This document shows, piece after piece, positions 1-8,408 of a stretch of DNA of 64,000 nt; position 1 is the stretch's first letter; each line of letters begins with the position of its first letter. The position numbers were made by a program, and so were the translations under genes. Location of the stretch: positions 1-64,000 of the forward strand of contig CAYWKJ010000002.1 in NCBI GenBank assembly GCA_964459205.1, given 5' to 3'. Under the pieces are notes generated by a model that was not told the DNA's origin, did not search any database, and saw only the letters and a program-made list of their open reading frames with translations. This DNA is from JABJMC01 sp964459205 (GTDB lineage Bacteria; Patescibacteriota; Gracilibacteria; UBA1369; UBA12473).

Positions 1-1488
1 GTCCATAATGGAATTGTTGAAAACTACCTTGAACTCCGCGAAGAACTTAAAAAAGAAGGCTTTGAATTCAAATCCGAAACCGACACCGAAACTATTGTCC
101 ATTTAATTGAAAAATACGAAAAAGAATTTGGGTTTGAAGAAGCAGTCAAAAAAACCGTCAAAAGATTAGAGGGGCGCTATGCTTTCCTCGCTATTCACAA
201 AGAAGAAGAAAAAATGGTAGCCGCCCGGACTGGCTCACCATTAATTGTCGGTGTTGGCCCACTAGATAACGAGTATTTCCTTGGTTCAGACGTCCCAGCC
301 TTTTACAAACACACCAAGCGCGTCATGTATTTGGATGATGAACAAATGGTAGTAATTGATAGAAATGGCGCTCGGTTTTTTAATACCAAAACCAACGAGC
401 CAATCGAGAAAAGAGTCATTGAACTTACACTCGACATCGAAAGTGCGGAAAAAGGTGATTACGCCCACTTTATGCTCAAAGAAATCATGGAACAAAAAGA
501 CACTTTAAGCCGCGCTATTAACCAAGAACCAGAACTTATTGAATCCATGGCTCAAGCCATTAAAGACGCCCGCGGCACCTTCCTAATTGGGTGTGGAACC
601 GCCGGAAAAGTTGCCCTCACTGGATCGTATCTTTTCTCACGTATTGCCAAAGAACATGTTAATTTTACTTTTGGCTCTGAATTTGCCAGTTATCAAGACT
701 TTTTAACTGACAAAACACTTCTTTTATCAATTTCTCAAAGCGGAGAAACAGCGGACAGTTTAGAAGCAATCGAAGTCGCCCAAAGCAAAGGCGTTAAAAT
801 CGCCTCAATTGTAAATGTAGAAAGCTCAACTATGGCCCGCATATCAGATTTAGTTATTCCCATTAAAGCTGGGCCAGAAAAAGCAGTTGCCTCTACTAAG
901 GCCACTACTTCTCAAATGGCAATCCTGACTTTACTAGCTTATGCCTGTGCTGGTCATTTAAATGAAGGCCAGCAACTACTCGCGGCCACTGCGGGGAAAA
1001 TTAATGACATGTTAAACCCTCGTTACGAAGACCACATCAAAGCCTTAGCTGACAAAATCATGGATGTTGAGAGTATGTACATTATTGGGAAAGGATTAAA
1101 CTATCCCATGGCCTTAGAAGCCGCTATCAAACTTCAAGAAGTCTCCTACATCCATGCTGAAGGTTTTGCCGGCGGAGAGCTTAAACACGGACCAATTGCC
1201 TTAATTTCGGAGGGTGTACCATGTATTGCCATTGTTGCTAATGACGAAACTCGCGCCGACATCCTTAGCAATGCCATGGAAATCAAAGCTCGCGGTGGTT
1301 ATATCATTGGCGTTTCTCCTGAAAATTCCGAAATTTTTGATTATTGGATTAAGGTCCCAGACGCTGGCAATGCCTCCCCGATTGTGAACATTATTCCAAT
1401 TCAAATTTTGGCTTATCACCTAGCAATTGGCCGACAAAACAATCCAGATATGCCGCGCAATCTAGCTAAAAGCGTAACAGTTAAATAA
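1..1488 (+). CDS. glmS: Glutamine-fructose-6-phosphate aminotransferase (isomerizing), 5' truncated by window edge
   Basis: GlmS makes glucosamine-6-phosphate from fructose-6-phosphate and glutamine, the first step toward UDP-GlcNAc and peptidoglycan. The frame is open from base 1 and begins with VHNGIVENY, the conserved glutaminase-domain motif near residue 75-85 of the family, so roughly 75-100 residues including the N-terminal catalytic Cys lie before the window. The ATG at 214 is internal. The visible 495 residues hold the end of the glutaminase domain and two SIS sugar-isomerase domains (SISQSGETADS; SISpartner with GGELKHGPIALI). The C-terminus NLAKSVTVK matches the family ending. A 7-bp inverted repeat lies just after the stop, without a clear T-run. 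Identification is secure; completeness at the 5' end cannot be judged. Confidence 0.95.
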   Translation, partial: VHNGIVENYLELREELKKEGFEFKSETDTETIVHLIEKYEKEFGFEEAVKKTVKRLEGRYAFLAIHKEEEKMVAARTGSPLIVGVGPLDNEYFLGSDVPAFYKHTKRVMYLDDEQMVVIDRNGARFFNTKTNEPIEKRVIELTLDIESAEKGDYAHFMLKEIMEQKDTLSRAINQEPELIESMAQAIKDARGTFLIGCGTAGKVALTGSYLFSRIAKEHVNFTFGSEFASYQDFLTDKTLLLSISQSGETADSLEAIEVAQSKGVKIASIVNVESSTMARISDLVIPIKAGPEKAVASTKATTSQMAILTLLAYACAGHLNEGQQLLAATAGKINDMLNPRYEDHIKALADKIMDVESMYIIGKGLNYPMALEAAIKLQEVSYIHAEGFAGGELKHGPIALISEGVPCIAIVANDETRADILSNAMEIKARGGYIIGVSPENSEIFDYWIKVPDAGNASPIVNIIPIQILAYHLAIGRQNNPDMPRNLAKSVTVK

Positions 1489-1542
1489 AAAACAACCCTT
1501 AAATAAGACAAGTTCCACTTATTTCCAAAAGTGTTCTTTTCC

Positions 1543-1550
1543 TGTAAAAT
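1543..1550 (+). promoter_or_regulatory. -10 element upstream of the coiled-coil/transglutaminase-like pair
   Basis: TG followed directly by TAAAAT (1545-1550), then an A-rich leader without Shine-Dalgarno up to the ATG at 1577. The -10 and the first part of the leader closely match the region upstream of the 1838-aa gene at 43637. No convincing -35 is visible. Confidence 0.5.
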
Positions 1551-1576
1551 TATTAGATTTAAAAACAAAAAACAAA

Positions 1577-1900
1577 ATGGCCATAAAAGAATCTGAAATC
1601 CAAGAGCTCCTTCAAAAATCACTCATCGATGATGAGATGAAAGACTCTTTACGCGCTCAACTGTCGCAAATGACCGAAGCCCAAAAAGAAGAACTCCTTG
1701 GGATTCTTCATAAAGAACAGGAGATGCTAGAGGAAGAAGTGACAAAAGAAAACGCGCCGATTTACGCCAAGTTAAAGGAAGATATGGACGTTTTACTTTA
1801 TGAACACCTAAGAAAAGCTCGCCAAACACTGGAGTCACAAGACAAGCAAAGCGAAGGAGCTGACCTCGCCGCTTTAGAACAAGAACTAGACAATCTTTAA
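1577..1900 (+). CDS. Small charged coiled-coil protein, function unknown
   Basis: I do not recognise this 107-aa protein. It is rich in Glu, Lys, Gln and Leu with no signal peptide or membrane segment, and the whole length looks helical (for example QKEELLGILHKEQEMLEEEV), so it is probably a cytoplasmic coiled-coil. The ATG at 1577 is the first start after the -10 at 1545 and an A-rich leader. Its stop lies two bases before the ATG of the 647-aa gene, so the two are very likely co-transcribed and translationally coupled; a small partner or chaperone of that protein is a reasonable guess but only that. Confidence 0.75.
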   Translation: MAIKESEIQELLQKSLIDDEMKDSLRAQLSQMTEAQKEELLGILHKEQEMLEEEVTKENAPIYAKLKEDMDVLLYEHLRKARQTLESQDKQSEGADLAALEQELDNL

Positions 1901-1902
1901 CT

Positions 1903-3846
1903 ATGGAACACCTAGAAGCCCCACAATACGATGTTGAGGTCTCCGAACAGGCTGATGATCAGGCTGAAGAGGGAATAATTACTGATAAAGAACTTCAAGA
2001 CTATAAAATAACCCTAGTAGAAACTTTTGACAGCGGGCTCAACTGGAGTTCTGCTGGACGAGAAGAGTTTAATCAAGCCTTCGAGGAAGCCTTAGACGAG
2101 CTTATTGATGTTAGCGCTCGTAATTTAGTAAACACCGACACTCTTTCGCCTACTCGCGAAAAATTTGTAAAGCATGCAATTATGCAATATATGACCTCTT
2201 TTTCTACGATTGTTGCAAAGGACATTGGCATAGAACGCGAAGCTGACGACGTAGCAAAAGCAAAAAAAAGCGTAGAAAAAATGTTTACTATTAGACAAAG
2301 ATCTTTTACTCCCCCAGAAATCACCGAAGCATATGAAACCAACAATGATGCTGAAGTGTCATTTTTACTACTAACAGATAGTAACGATGCTCCAGCAGAA
2401 GTACAAATTAAATACCAAGAACCTGGCAACGTTGAAAGGAATATGTCTGTGGAAACTGCTGAAATATTTTTAGAATCACAAGCCCAAACTGTAGAAGGAA
2501 CAATTGCCCATGACGTGCGCCAAAACCGAGAAGCTTATCGCATTGATGGCGTAAATTACGAAATACAAGACCCCCATGCCCTATTACAGTTCGTCCATGA
2601 CAGATGTGGACCTTTTACCGGCAATAACCCTAATCCTACTAGGGCATACAGACTAGCAATAGATTTAGCAAAAACGCAGCTTCGCATTGCCAGTTCAAAC
2701 GAAGAAGCCGGAGAAAAAATGGCAGCAGACAACATCCCTATTGATCAATTAATAAGGGGCGTACAAGACTCCCCGACCTGTTGTCGTCATTATACCGCTG
2801 CTGTAACAACTATTTTTGAACAGATGCAAATTCTAGCAAAAAGAGCCGGGAATGACCTTTTGGACGATATTGTTGCTTTTGAAAACGATATGTCAGAAAT
2901 GGCTCACGCAACCGTTGCTTTTGCTCGAGGGAATGAAGTTACAGTATCAGATCCATTATGGTATGCAACTGGAGCTATAGAATCACCTGATGCCACCTTT
3001 TCAGGATCACATGCTAACTTAACATCTCTTTATAGAACCTTAAGTAAAGTCCCTGAAGGGCAACCCGAAAGACGCATCTTTGATATGGGTAGCGCCGAAA
3101 AATACGTAGTCAGAATGAAGGGCATGCCAGAAGAAGGAGATAACCAAATTCAACGATACTTAATGCGTACTCGAGAAGTCCTACTCCGCGAAGAATTACA
3201 AACGCCCGAAAACCTGATAAACACTAGTGACGTAATATTTAAGACAGCACTTAGAATTGGCACAATCAACAGCGACATTGAAAGAGTTCATGCCACTGCA
3301 TTACAAGCACAAGCTAAATATATGGCATTAATCATAGATTCTAGATTAACAAATCAAACACTAGACACTGCAACTAGAGAACAACTTGAATACGAACTAT
3401 CTCGCCTAAGAAGCAATGTCCTACCATTCTTGAACTCAAAAATAACAGGAACAAATTGTGATTACGCCATAGCCAACGCGTATGAAGACGCCAGCAACGG
3501 CCTCTCTGAAACAAGCAGAGAGTCTTTGCTTCAGCAAACAGGTGAGACCATGTGCCTAATTGCAAAACAAGAACTGGCAGACCTTACTGGAGAATTACTA
3601 TTTGCCGAGGCTAATCCAGGCAAAAGAGAACCCGAATCCTGGCCTCCAAGCCTAAGCAGCCATGGAGCTCAACGTACAATTGATGCTTTTATTCAGGTTG
3701 CCAATCGCCTAGAAAACGGACAACAATTATTAGATCAGGTAGCTAGCCATATTGATTATATATTTGAACAAAAAAGAATTCAGTTTAGCAGCTGCCCTAC
3801 ATCCGAAGAATATCTAAGAGACATTCAAGATAAATTAACCGCCTAA
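1903..3846 (+). CDS. Hypothetical 647-aa protein with a transglutaminase-like Cys/His/Asp pattern
   Basis: There is no full-length family match I recognise. The protein is mostly helical, acidic at the N-terminus and has no signal peptide or membrane segment. The centre shows a pattern typical of transglutaminase-like (papain-fold) enzymes: Cys293-Cys294 followed by RHYTAA, then AHATVAF with His335, then VSDPLW with Asp350. The His-to-Asp spacing of 15 residues and the DPxW ending are what that fold usually shows. Whether it acts as a protease, amidase or cross-linker cannot be told. It follows the 107-aa coiled-coil gene by two bases and precedes the 1481-aa gene, which has its own promoter. 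The remaining 300 C-terminal residues are helical and unassigned. Confidence 0.7.
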   Translation: MEHLEAPQYDVEVSEQADDQAEEGIITDKELQDYKITLVETFDSGLNWSSAGREEFNQAFEEALDELIDVSARNLVNTDTLSPTREKFVKHAIMQYMTSFSTIVAKDIGIEREADDVAKAKKSVEKMFTIRQRSFTPPEITEAYETNNDAEVSFLLLTDSNDAPAEVQIKYQEPGNVERNMSVETAEIFLESQAQTVEGTIAHDVRQNREAYRIDGVNYEIQDPHALLQFVHDRCGPFTGNNPNPTRAYRLAIDLAKTQLRIASSNEEAGEKMAADNIPIDQLIRGVQDSPTCCRHYTAAVTTIFEQMQILAKRAGNDLLDDIVAFENDMSEMAHATVAFARGNEVTVSDPLWYATGAIESPDATFSGSHANLTSLYRTLSKVPEGQPERRIFDMGSAEKYVVRMKGMPEEGDNQIQRYLMRTREVLLREELQTPENLINTSDVIFKTALRIGTINSDIERVHATALQAQAKYMALIIDSRLTNQTLDTATREQLEYELSRLRSNVLPFLNSKITGTNCDYAIANAYEDASNGLSETSRESLLQQTGETMCLIAKQELADLTGELLFAEANPGKREPESWPPSLSSHGAQRTIDAFIQVANRLENGQQLLDQVASHIDYIFEQKRIQFSSCPTSEEYLRDIQDKLTA

Positions 3847-3872
3847 CCCCTCTTGCCTTACAGGAAATAATA

Positions 3873-3881
3873 TGATATAAT
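3873..3881 (+). promoter_or_regulatory. Extended -10 promoter upstream of the 1481-aa gene
   Basis: TGa-TATAAT: a perfect -10 hexamer (3876-3881) with the TGn extension. Six bases later comes an ATG (3888) opening a nine-codon reading frame that ends one base before the ATG of the large gene. No good -35 is seen. Confidence 0.65.
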
Positions 3882-3887
3882 TTATTA

Positions 3888-3917
3888 ATGTCAAAAATAA
3901 AAATTAAAACAAAATAA
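3888..3917 (+). other. Possible leaderless mini-ORF (9 codons) before the 1481-aa gene
   Basis: ATG, eight sense codons (MSKIKIKTK in full) and TAA; the next base but one starts the large gene. Its ATG lies at the expected transcription start of the extended -10 at 3876. It could serve translation coupling in a region with no Shine-Dalgarno, or simply be chance in A-rich leader sequence. Confidence 0.3.
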
Positions 3918-3918
3918 C

Positions 3919-6900
3919 ATGCCAGAGCAATTCACCCCTAGTGGAGAAGGTCCCGGTCGCTATCCTGAAATGGGCGACGCTGAACGTACGGATATGTACC
4001 GCACACTAGCTACACATAAAGCTCCAGATTTTGGTGAACATGGGCATGAAGCAATTGATGATGCAGATCGAATAACTTTAGAAGGAGCTGATGAATACTC
4101 TGCTCATGCCACTGATGATGCTGAAGAACTCAAAGGCATGTATGTTAGCCAAGCTATTTTGAATGCTTTCCAAAGTCAGTTTCCAGAAGATGGAGAACGC
4201 GCTGAAGAAATGATGTTCTACGCGCTTGATTATCTTAAAAGCGCACCAGAAAATGCTAGCGGCGTAAATATTGATTCAATTGGCAAAGACGACACCATCC
4301 GTATTTACAAAGATAGTTCAGATGCCGAACGCTGGAAACTTAGGGTAGAAAAACCAGGAGGAGTAGACCTCTTTAATGGTTTTCTTTTCCCATTAGGAGT
4401 TGAACAAAAACAATGCATTAGTGAAGCCCCTGCCAAATTTGAAGAAGCTAAGGGTGAATTTATGGAAAATCCTGTGGAAGGAGTTTTAAGTGGATCAGTT
4501 GATGGGATTTTACAAGGAGCCGAAGACCTAAGAGTTCGTGACCGCGTTATTGAAGATCTTGATCTTGCTACTCCCAAACTAGGAAAACTCCCTGCAGACG
4601 GGCCCGCAGAAAAACGCTGGGCCCTTACTTTGGAAGGGACTGATGCTGTCGATGAGGTTGTAGAAGTTACTCCATTGCTAGAAGCAAAAGCACAAATCCA
4701 AGACGCCATGACCGCTGATAATGGGAATGACACCGTAACCGAGGATTTAATCACCGAGCAACTTGCAATCATAAATGATGCGCTTAGTGAAATTAACAAC
4801 GAAGAGCTAAAAACTCAAGTCACACAAGACCTAGATTTAGAAACTCCACACATCACAGATAATGCTGACTACACCAAAACATGGACTTTAGGTCTGAATG
4901 AAGATGGCACTGTTGAGGCCACAGCCGAAGATATCCCTCAAGAACACACTGATGTCTTTAATGCCAAACAAGATTTACTTAATCCACAAGCAAATGGAGC
5001 TCAGGTTGCAGAAAGCATTCAAACTCTTACAGAAAGCATCAATCTAGTAGTGCCCCCAGCAGACAGAGACGCCTTAGTTCTTAAATTGGAAATCGATCAA
5101 CTAGACACTATTGTAACTGATGTTGGCAGCCAATATGACATTCTAGTCACCCATGGTGGCGATGGGGAAACAGTAGAAATTCAAGCCACACTAGACCAAA
5201 CGGTCCTACTCGCATCCGCCACCGCAGAAAAAGAAACTCTTGTGGCTGCTCTTACGGAAGACCCTACAGTTAATGTTGACGCTGCAACAAACCTAGAAGG
5301 TCTCATTAACGAAATGCCAGAAGATGATCGAGCTGGCTTTGCAGAGTCCTTAGGCATCCCAGCTGAAGGGTTAGCTTTTGACACTGCAGATGGGCTTCCT
5401 TATCTCTTAGGATATGAAAGTGAATCCGTATACGTCGCACTCAATGAAGAACAATTCAGCGCAATGATTACCGACGCAAACGAAGCCACTTTGACAGCTT
5501 TATCGGCACTTGAGAACATTCCAGCGGGCGACCCTGAATCAGTAATCGCCTTAGAACAATTTCCTAATGAAGTTCAAGCCCTCATAACCGAAACTCAAGC
5601 CCTATTAGAAAAAACTCCTGAAGATAACTTAAATATCTGGGATCCTTATGGAACCCCAGCACGAGTTATCCGACCAAACTATGGAGAATCCTTAAATCTC
5701 ACTATAGATGCGGCTGGTAAAAATGTAACCGTCTCCAAAGAAACCGCTATTGAAACTAGTTCTCGTGAAAGCATAAAAACCCTAGTAAACGCAATCTCTG
5801 ATGGGTCAGCTACCCAAACAGAATTAGAGACCTTTCAAGCAGCCGTAACAGATCAGAGCATCACCGCCATAACCCCATATTTTTCAACAATAGATGACGG
5901 GGCCAATTACACCTTAGAAGTAACAGACACTACCACTGATACTACGCATACTATCAACATTGACACAGATAACGTAGTCACCATAGACCCTGAACTAGCC
6001 GAAGCCGCAGAACCTCTTGCCGAAACCATTGAGCAAGCCAAGGAGCAATTAGCGGCTGTAAGAACTGCCATCGAGGCCCAAACTGATTCCAATTTAGTCG
6101 CCACAACTGATGTTGCTGAATTAAACGCCACTATTTTGAGCGTAGAAGGAGAGCAGCGTGCAGAACTTTTATTTACACTTATGGAAGGTGGCGAAAGGAT
6201 AGACATAGAGTCTCCAGGAACTGCTTCCCCAGAACACAAAATCCCATGGTCACTCTCTTGGGACGAAAGTGGCTCCTCTATCAGCATTGAGCTTAATGAG
6301 GATGCTCTTACTAGGACAACTCAGGGAATAGATAAACGTCTAATGGAGGCATTAGATTCCACAGATAACCCACCAGCTTACGAGGCGATGCAAACCGAGC
6401 TACAAGAATACATAAATATTCTACCAGATAACTTTAACGTACTTGATTCTAATATTTGGCAAGGAGGACTATCTGATAATGATCCTCCAAATGATCATCC
6501 TTGGTACAAAATAGACACTGACGCAACCGATCCAGATGCTGTTACCAACACCGTGACCATTGTCCCGCAAATGACTGATGCCCAAAAAAACGTTCTTATC
6601 AAACATGGCGAACTAGAAACAGCTGTAGCTACAGATGGAGCAGATCGAGAAGCTCCTCTTCAAGCATTAAATACCGCTATCCAAACAATTACAGACCTGG
6701 GAGAAAGTGACGCTGTAGTAAGATATATTTACGCTTATTCCGAGTTAGCAGCGGACTTAGAATACAGTTGGGATGACCAAGAATTCACACTTACCGTCGA
6801 GGAAGCCCCAACAGACATCGAAGCCAAAGCTGCTCCTGTTCAGGAACAGCTAACTATTTTTACCGAATCTCTTGCAGGATCCAGCGGATTTAGCCAAATC

Positions 6901-8364
6901 GAAGATGTCTCTACCGAGGCCATACAAACAGCCATCAGTGGTGTTGCCGAAGCAGACCGCCCAGCCGTACTTGAACATCTTGGGCTAACAGACGGGAAAG
7001 AAATAACTGTCCCCATCGTGGCCAATAGTGACCTCACTATCCAATGCCCCTATATTCTTAGCACAAACGACGCCGCCGAAGTCATCTTACTTCCTAACAT
7101 GGAACAATTTGGGCCAATGGCTAGACAAAGTTACGACGATGCTGTCGAACATATAAGAACTGAACCTGAGTATAGCAGTCCTGGCCTCGATACATTCAAC
7201 GCACTCGTATATTTACTGGAAGCAGAAAATGTCCCTGAAGAATATCAAGACGCCCTTTACACAGCTGTCCGCGGAGACGCCCCAGCTATTCAAGAAATAA
7301 CTACTACAGATCCAGCCCGGACACTACTTGTGACTTTCACAAGATACCCAGACCCAATTGGCAACTATTTAAGAATTGAAGAAAAACAAGAATACACTAC
7401 CGCTGCAGAAATTCCATTAGGCGGAAGCATTGCCGATGAAAGCGACTTAGAAAAAACCATGACACATGGTGACACCGACTACGTAAATGATGAATATGTA
7501 AATGAATTTAGATGGATCCGCCCTTATGGTATCGGGGGGGATATAGAAAACTCTTATCGCTTAGAACGTATAGCTCCGGCCAATGTCGCCTCTGCCCTAC
7601 GTAATTTAGATACAGTAGCTGAATCCGAAGGAAATAGCTCTCTTAGCGACCTTAGTGAGGCATTAGCTACACTAAACACAGCCCTAGACGAAGTAACAGA
7701 TCCAGATACCCGATCCAGAATTGAAGATAATCTTTGGTTGAGTGGAACACCAGAAAACTATGGGTTAGATGTCCGCATAGACGGAACTAATTACCCTTGC
7801 TATATATCAAAAACAGCTGACGGCCCTCTAGAAATTACTCCTAATAGGCATGAATGGAAAACCATTCTAGAAAGCAATTATACACAAGCAATTACAAAAC
7901 TAGAAGGGAGCCTAGAATTAGGAGTGGTCGGAGAACCTCTCGAAAAAACATTGCGTTTAATTCATGAATTGGACGACAGCAACACCCAAATAAGTTTCCT
8001 ACGAGGAATCGGTCTAGAGCAAACCTCAACTAAAGAAATTACTCAAACTGATGGAACAAAAATCCGCCTTACTTTACTGTGCCCAGAAGAAAGACGCTAT
8101 ATACCTAACGGAACATATAAGTACTTTCATATTGAAACAATAGCCCCTGAAGAGCCATATACCGACATAAGCCAGATCCCATTAAATGTTAGTGTCAGCC
8201 AAGATGAAGCTGAAAATTTAGGCTTAATAACCCAAACACCAGAAAACATTCAAAGTGGAACATGGAGTATCCCAGCAGAACACAACTCAGAATTTTCATG
8301 GATAAAACCATTCGGTCAAGGCTGGCGTGTAATCCACGATGCTGAGGCTCCAGCCACCCCATAA
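3919..8364 (+). CDS. Giant acidic modular repeat protein, 1481 aa, function unknown
   Basis: I do not recognise a known family. No signal peptide or membrane segment is visible. After an N-terminal region of about 200 residues the protein consists of diverged modules of roughly 100-120 residues. Each has a helical part with a recurring pattern (a ...LxxLP/E xDR ... LGL ending, for example DDRAGFAESLGI, ADRPAVLEHLGL, DRDALVLKLEI) followed by a short beta-rich part with aromatic and Val/Ile residues (for example TKTWTLGLNEDGTVE, YTLEVTDTTTDTTH). Composition is strongly acidic and Thr/Ala-rich, with few Cys. The ATG at 3919 follows an extended -10 promoter. An extracellular or scaffold role is possible, but an export signal is missing, so this stays open. 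Confidence 0.8.
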   Translation: MPEQFTPSGEGPGRYPEMGDAERTDMYRTLATHKAPDFGEHGHEAIDDADRITLEGADEYSAHATDDAEELKGMYVSQAILNAFQSQFPEDGERAEEMMFYALDYLKSAPENASGVNIDSIGKDDTIRIYKDSSDAERWKLRVEKPGGVDLFNGFLFPLGVEQKQCISEAPAKFEEAKGEFMENPVEGVLSGSVDGILQGAEDLRVRDRVIEDLDLATPKLGKLPADGPAEKRWALTLEGTDAVDEVVEVTPLLEAKAQIQDAMTADNGNDTVTEDLITEQLAIINDALSEINNEELKTQVTQDLDLETPHITDNADYTKTWTLGLNEDGTVEATAEDIPQEHTDVFNAKQDLLNPQANGAQVAESIQTLTESINLVVPPADRDALVLKLEIDQLDTIVTDVGSQYDILVTHGGDGETVEIQATLDQTVLLASATAEKETLVAALTEDPTVNVDAATNLEGLINEMPEDDRAGFAESLGIPAEGLAFDTADGLPYLLGYESESVYVALNEEQFSAMITDANEATLTALSALENIPAGDPESVIALEQFPNEVQALITETQALLEKTPEDNLNIWDPYGTPARVIRPNYGESLNLTIDAAGKNVTVSKETAIETSSRESIKTLVNAISDGSATQTELETFQAAVTDQSITAITPYFSTIDDGANYTLEVTDTTTDTTHTINIDTDNVVTIDPELAEAAEPLAETIEQAKEQLAAVRTAIEAQTDSNLVATTDVAELNATILSVEGEQRAELLFTLMEGGERIDIESPGTASPEHKIPWSLSWDESGSSISIELNEDALTRTTQGIDKRLMEALDSTDNPPAYEAMQTELQEYINILPDNFNVLDSNIWQGGLSDNDPPNDHPWYKIDTDATDPDAVTNTVTIVPQMTDAQKNVLIKHGELETAVATDGADREAPLQALNTAIQTITDLGESDAVVRYIYAYSELAADLEYSWDDQEFTLTVEEAPTDIEAKAAPVQEQLTIFTESLAGSSGFSQIEDVSTEAIQTAISGVAEADRPAVLEHLGLTDGKEITVPIVANSDLTIQCPYILSTNDAAEVILLPNMEQFGPMARQSYDDAVEHIRTEPEYSSPGLDTFNALVYLLEAENVPEEYQDALYTAVRGDAPAIQEITTTDPARTLLVTFTRYPDPIGNYLRIEEKQEYTTAAEIPLGGSIADESDLEKTMTHGDTDYVNDEYVNEFRWIRPYGIGGDIENSYRLERIAPANVASALRNLDTVAESEGNSSLSDLSEALATLNTALDEVTDPDTRSRIEDNLWLSGTPENYGLDVRIDGTNYPCYISKTADGPLEITPNRHEWKTILESNYTQAITKLEGSLELGVVGEPLEKTLRLIHELDDSNTQISFLRGIGLEQTSTKEITQTDGTKIRLTLLCPEERRYIPNGTYKYFHIETIAPEEPYTDISQIPLNVSVSQDEAENLGLITQTPENIQSGTWSIPAEHNSEFSWIKPFGQGWRVIHDAEAPATP

Positions 8365-8379
8365 TTATAAATAGAGTTG

Positions 8380-8388
8380 TGTTATAAT
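8380..8388 (+). promoter_or_regulatory. Extended -10 promoter of pyk
   Basis: TGt-TATAAT with the hexamer at 8383-8388. The expected transcription start is near 8395, giving a leader of about 14 bases to the ATG at 8409. A TTG at 8397 would be leaderless but is a less likely start. The 12-base block GTGTTATAATAA recurs upstream of the 691-aa gene on the minus strand. Confidence 0.65.
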
Positions 8389-8408
8389 AAGAGTGCTTGA
8401 CCCTCCCT

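Noticed and set aside
1501..1524. Intrinsic terminator after glmS
   Set aside because: A 7-bp AT-rich inverted repeat is present but there is no T-run behind it; evidence is too weak.
4305..4799. Antisense reading frame of 164 codons inside the 1481-aa gene, and similar ones at 5907-6287, 37261-37878 and 39908-40300
   Set aside because: Ser/Thr/Asn- or His-rich sequence without promoter or family; these are shadows of the real genes on the opposite strand.
8397..8408. TTG start for pyk at 8397
   Set aside because: It would add four residues not typical of the family; ATG 8409 matches the conserved N-terminus better.
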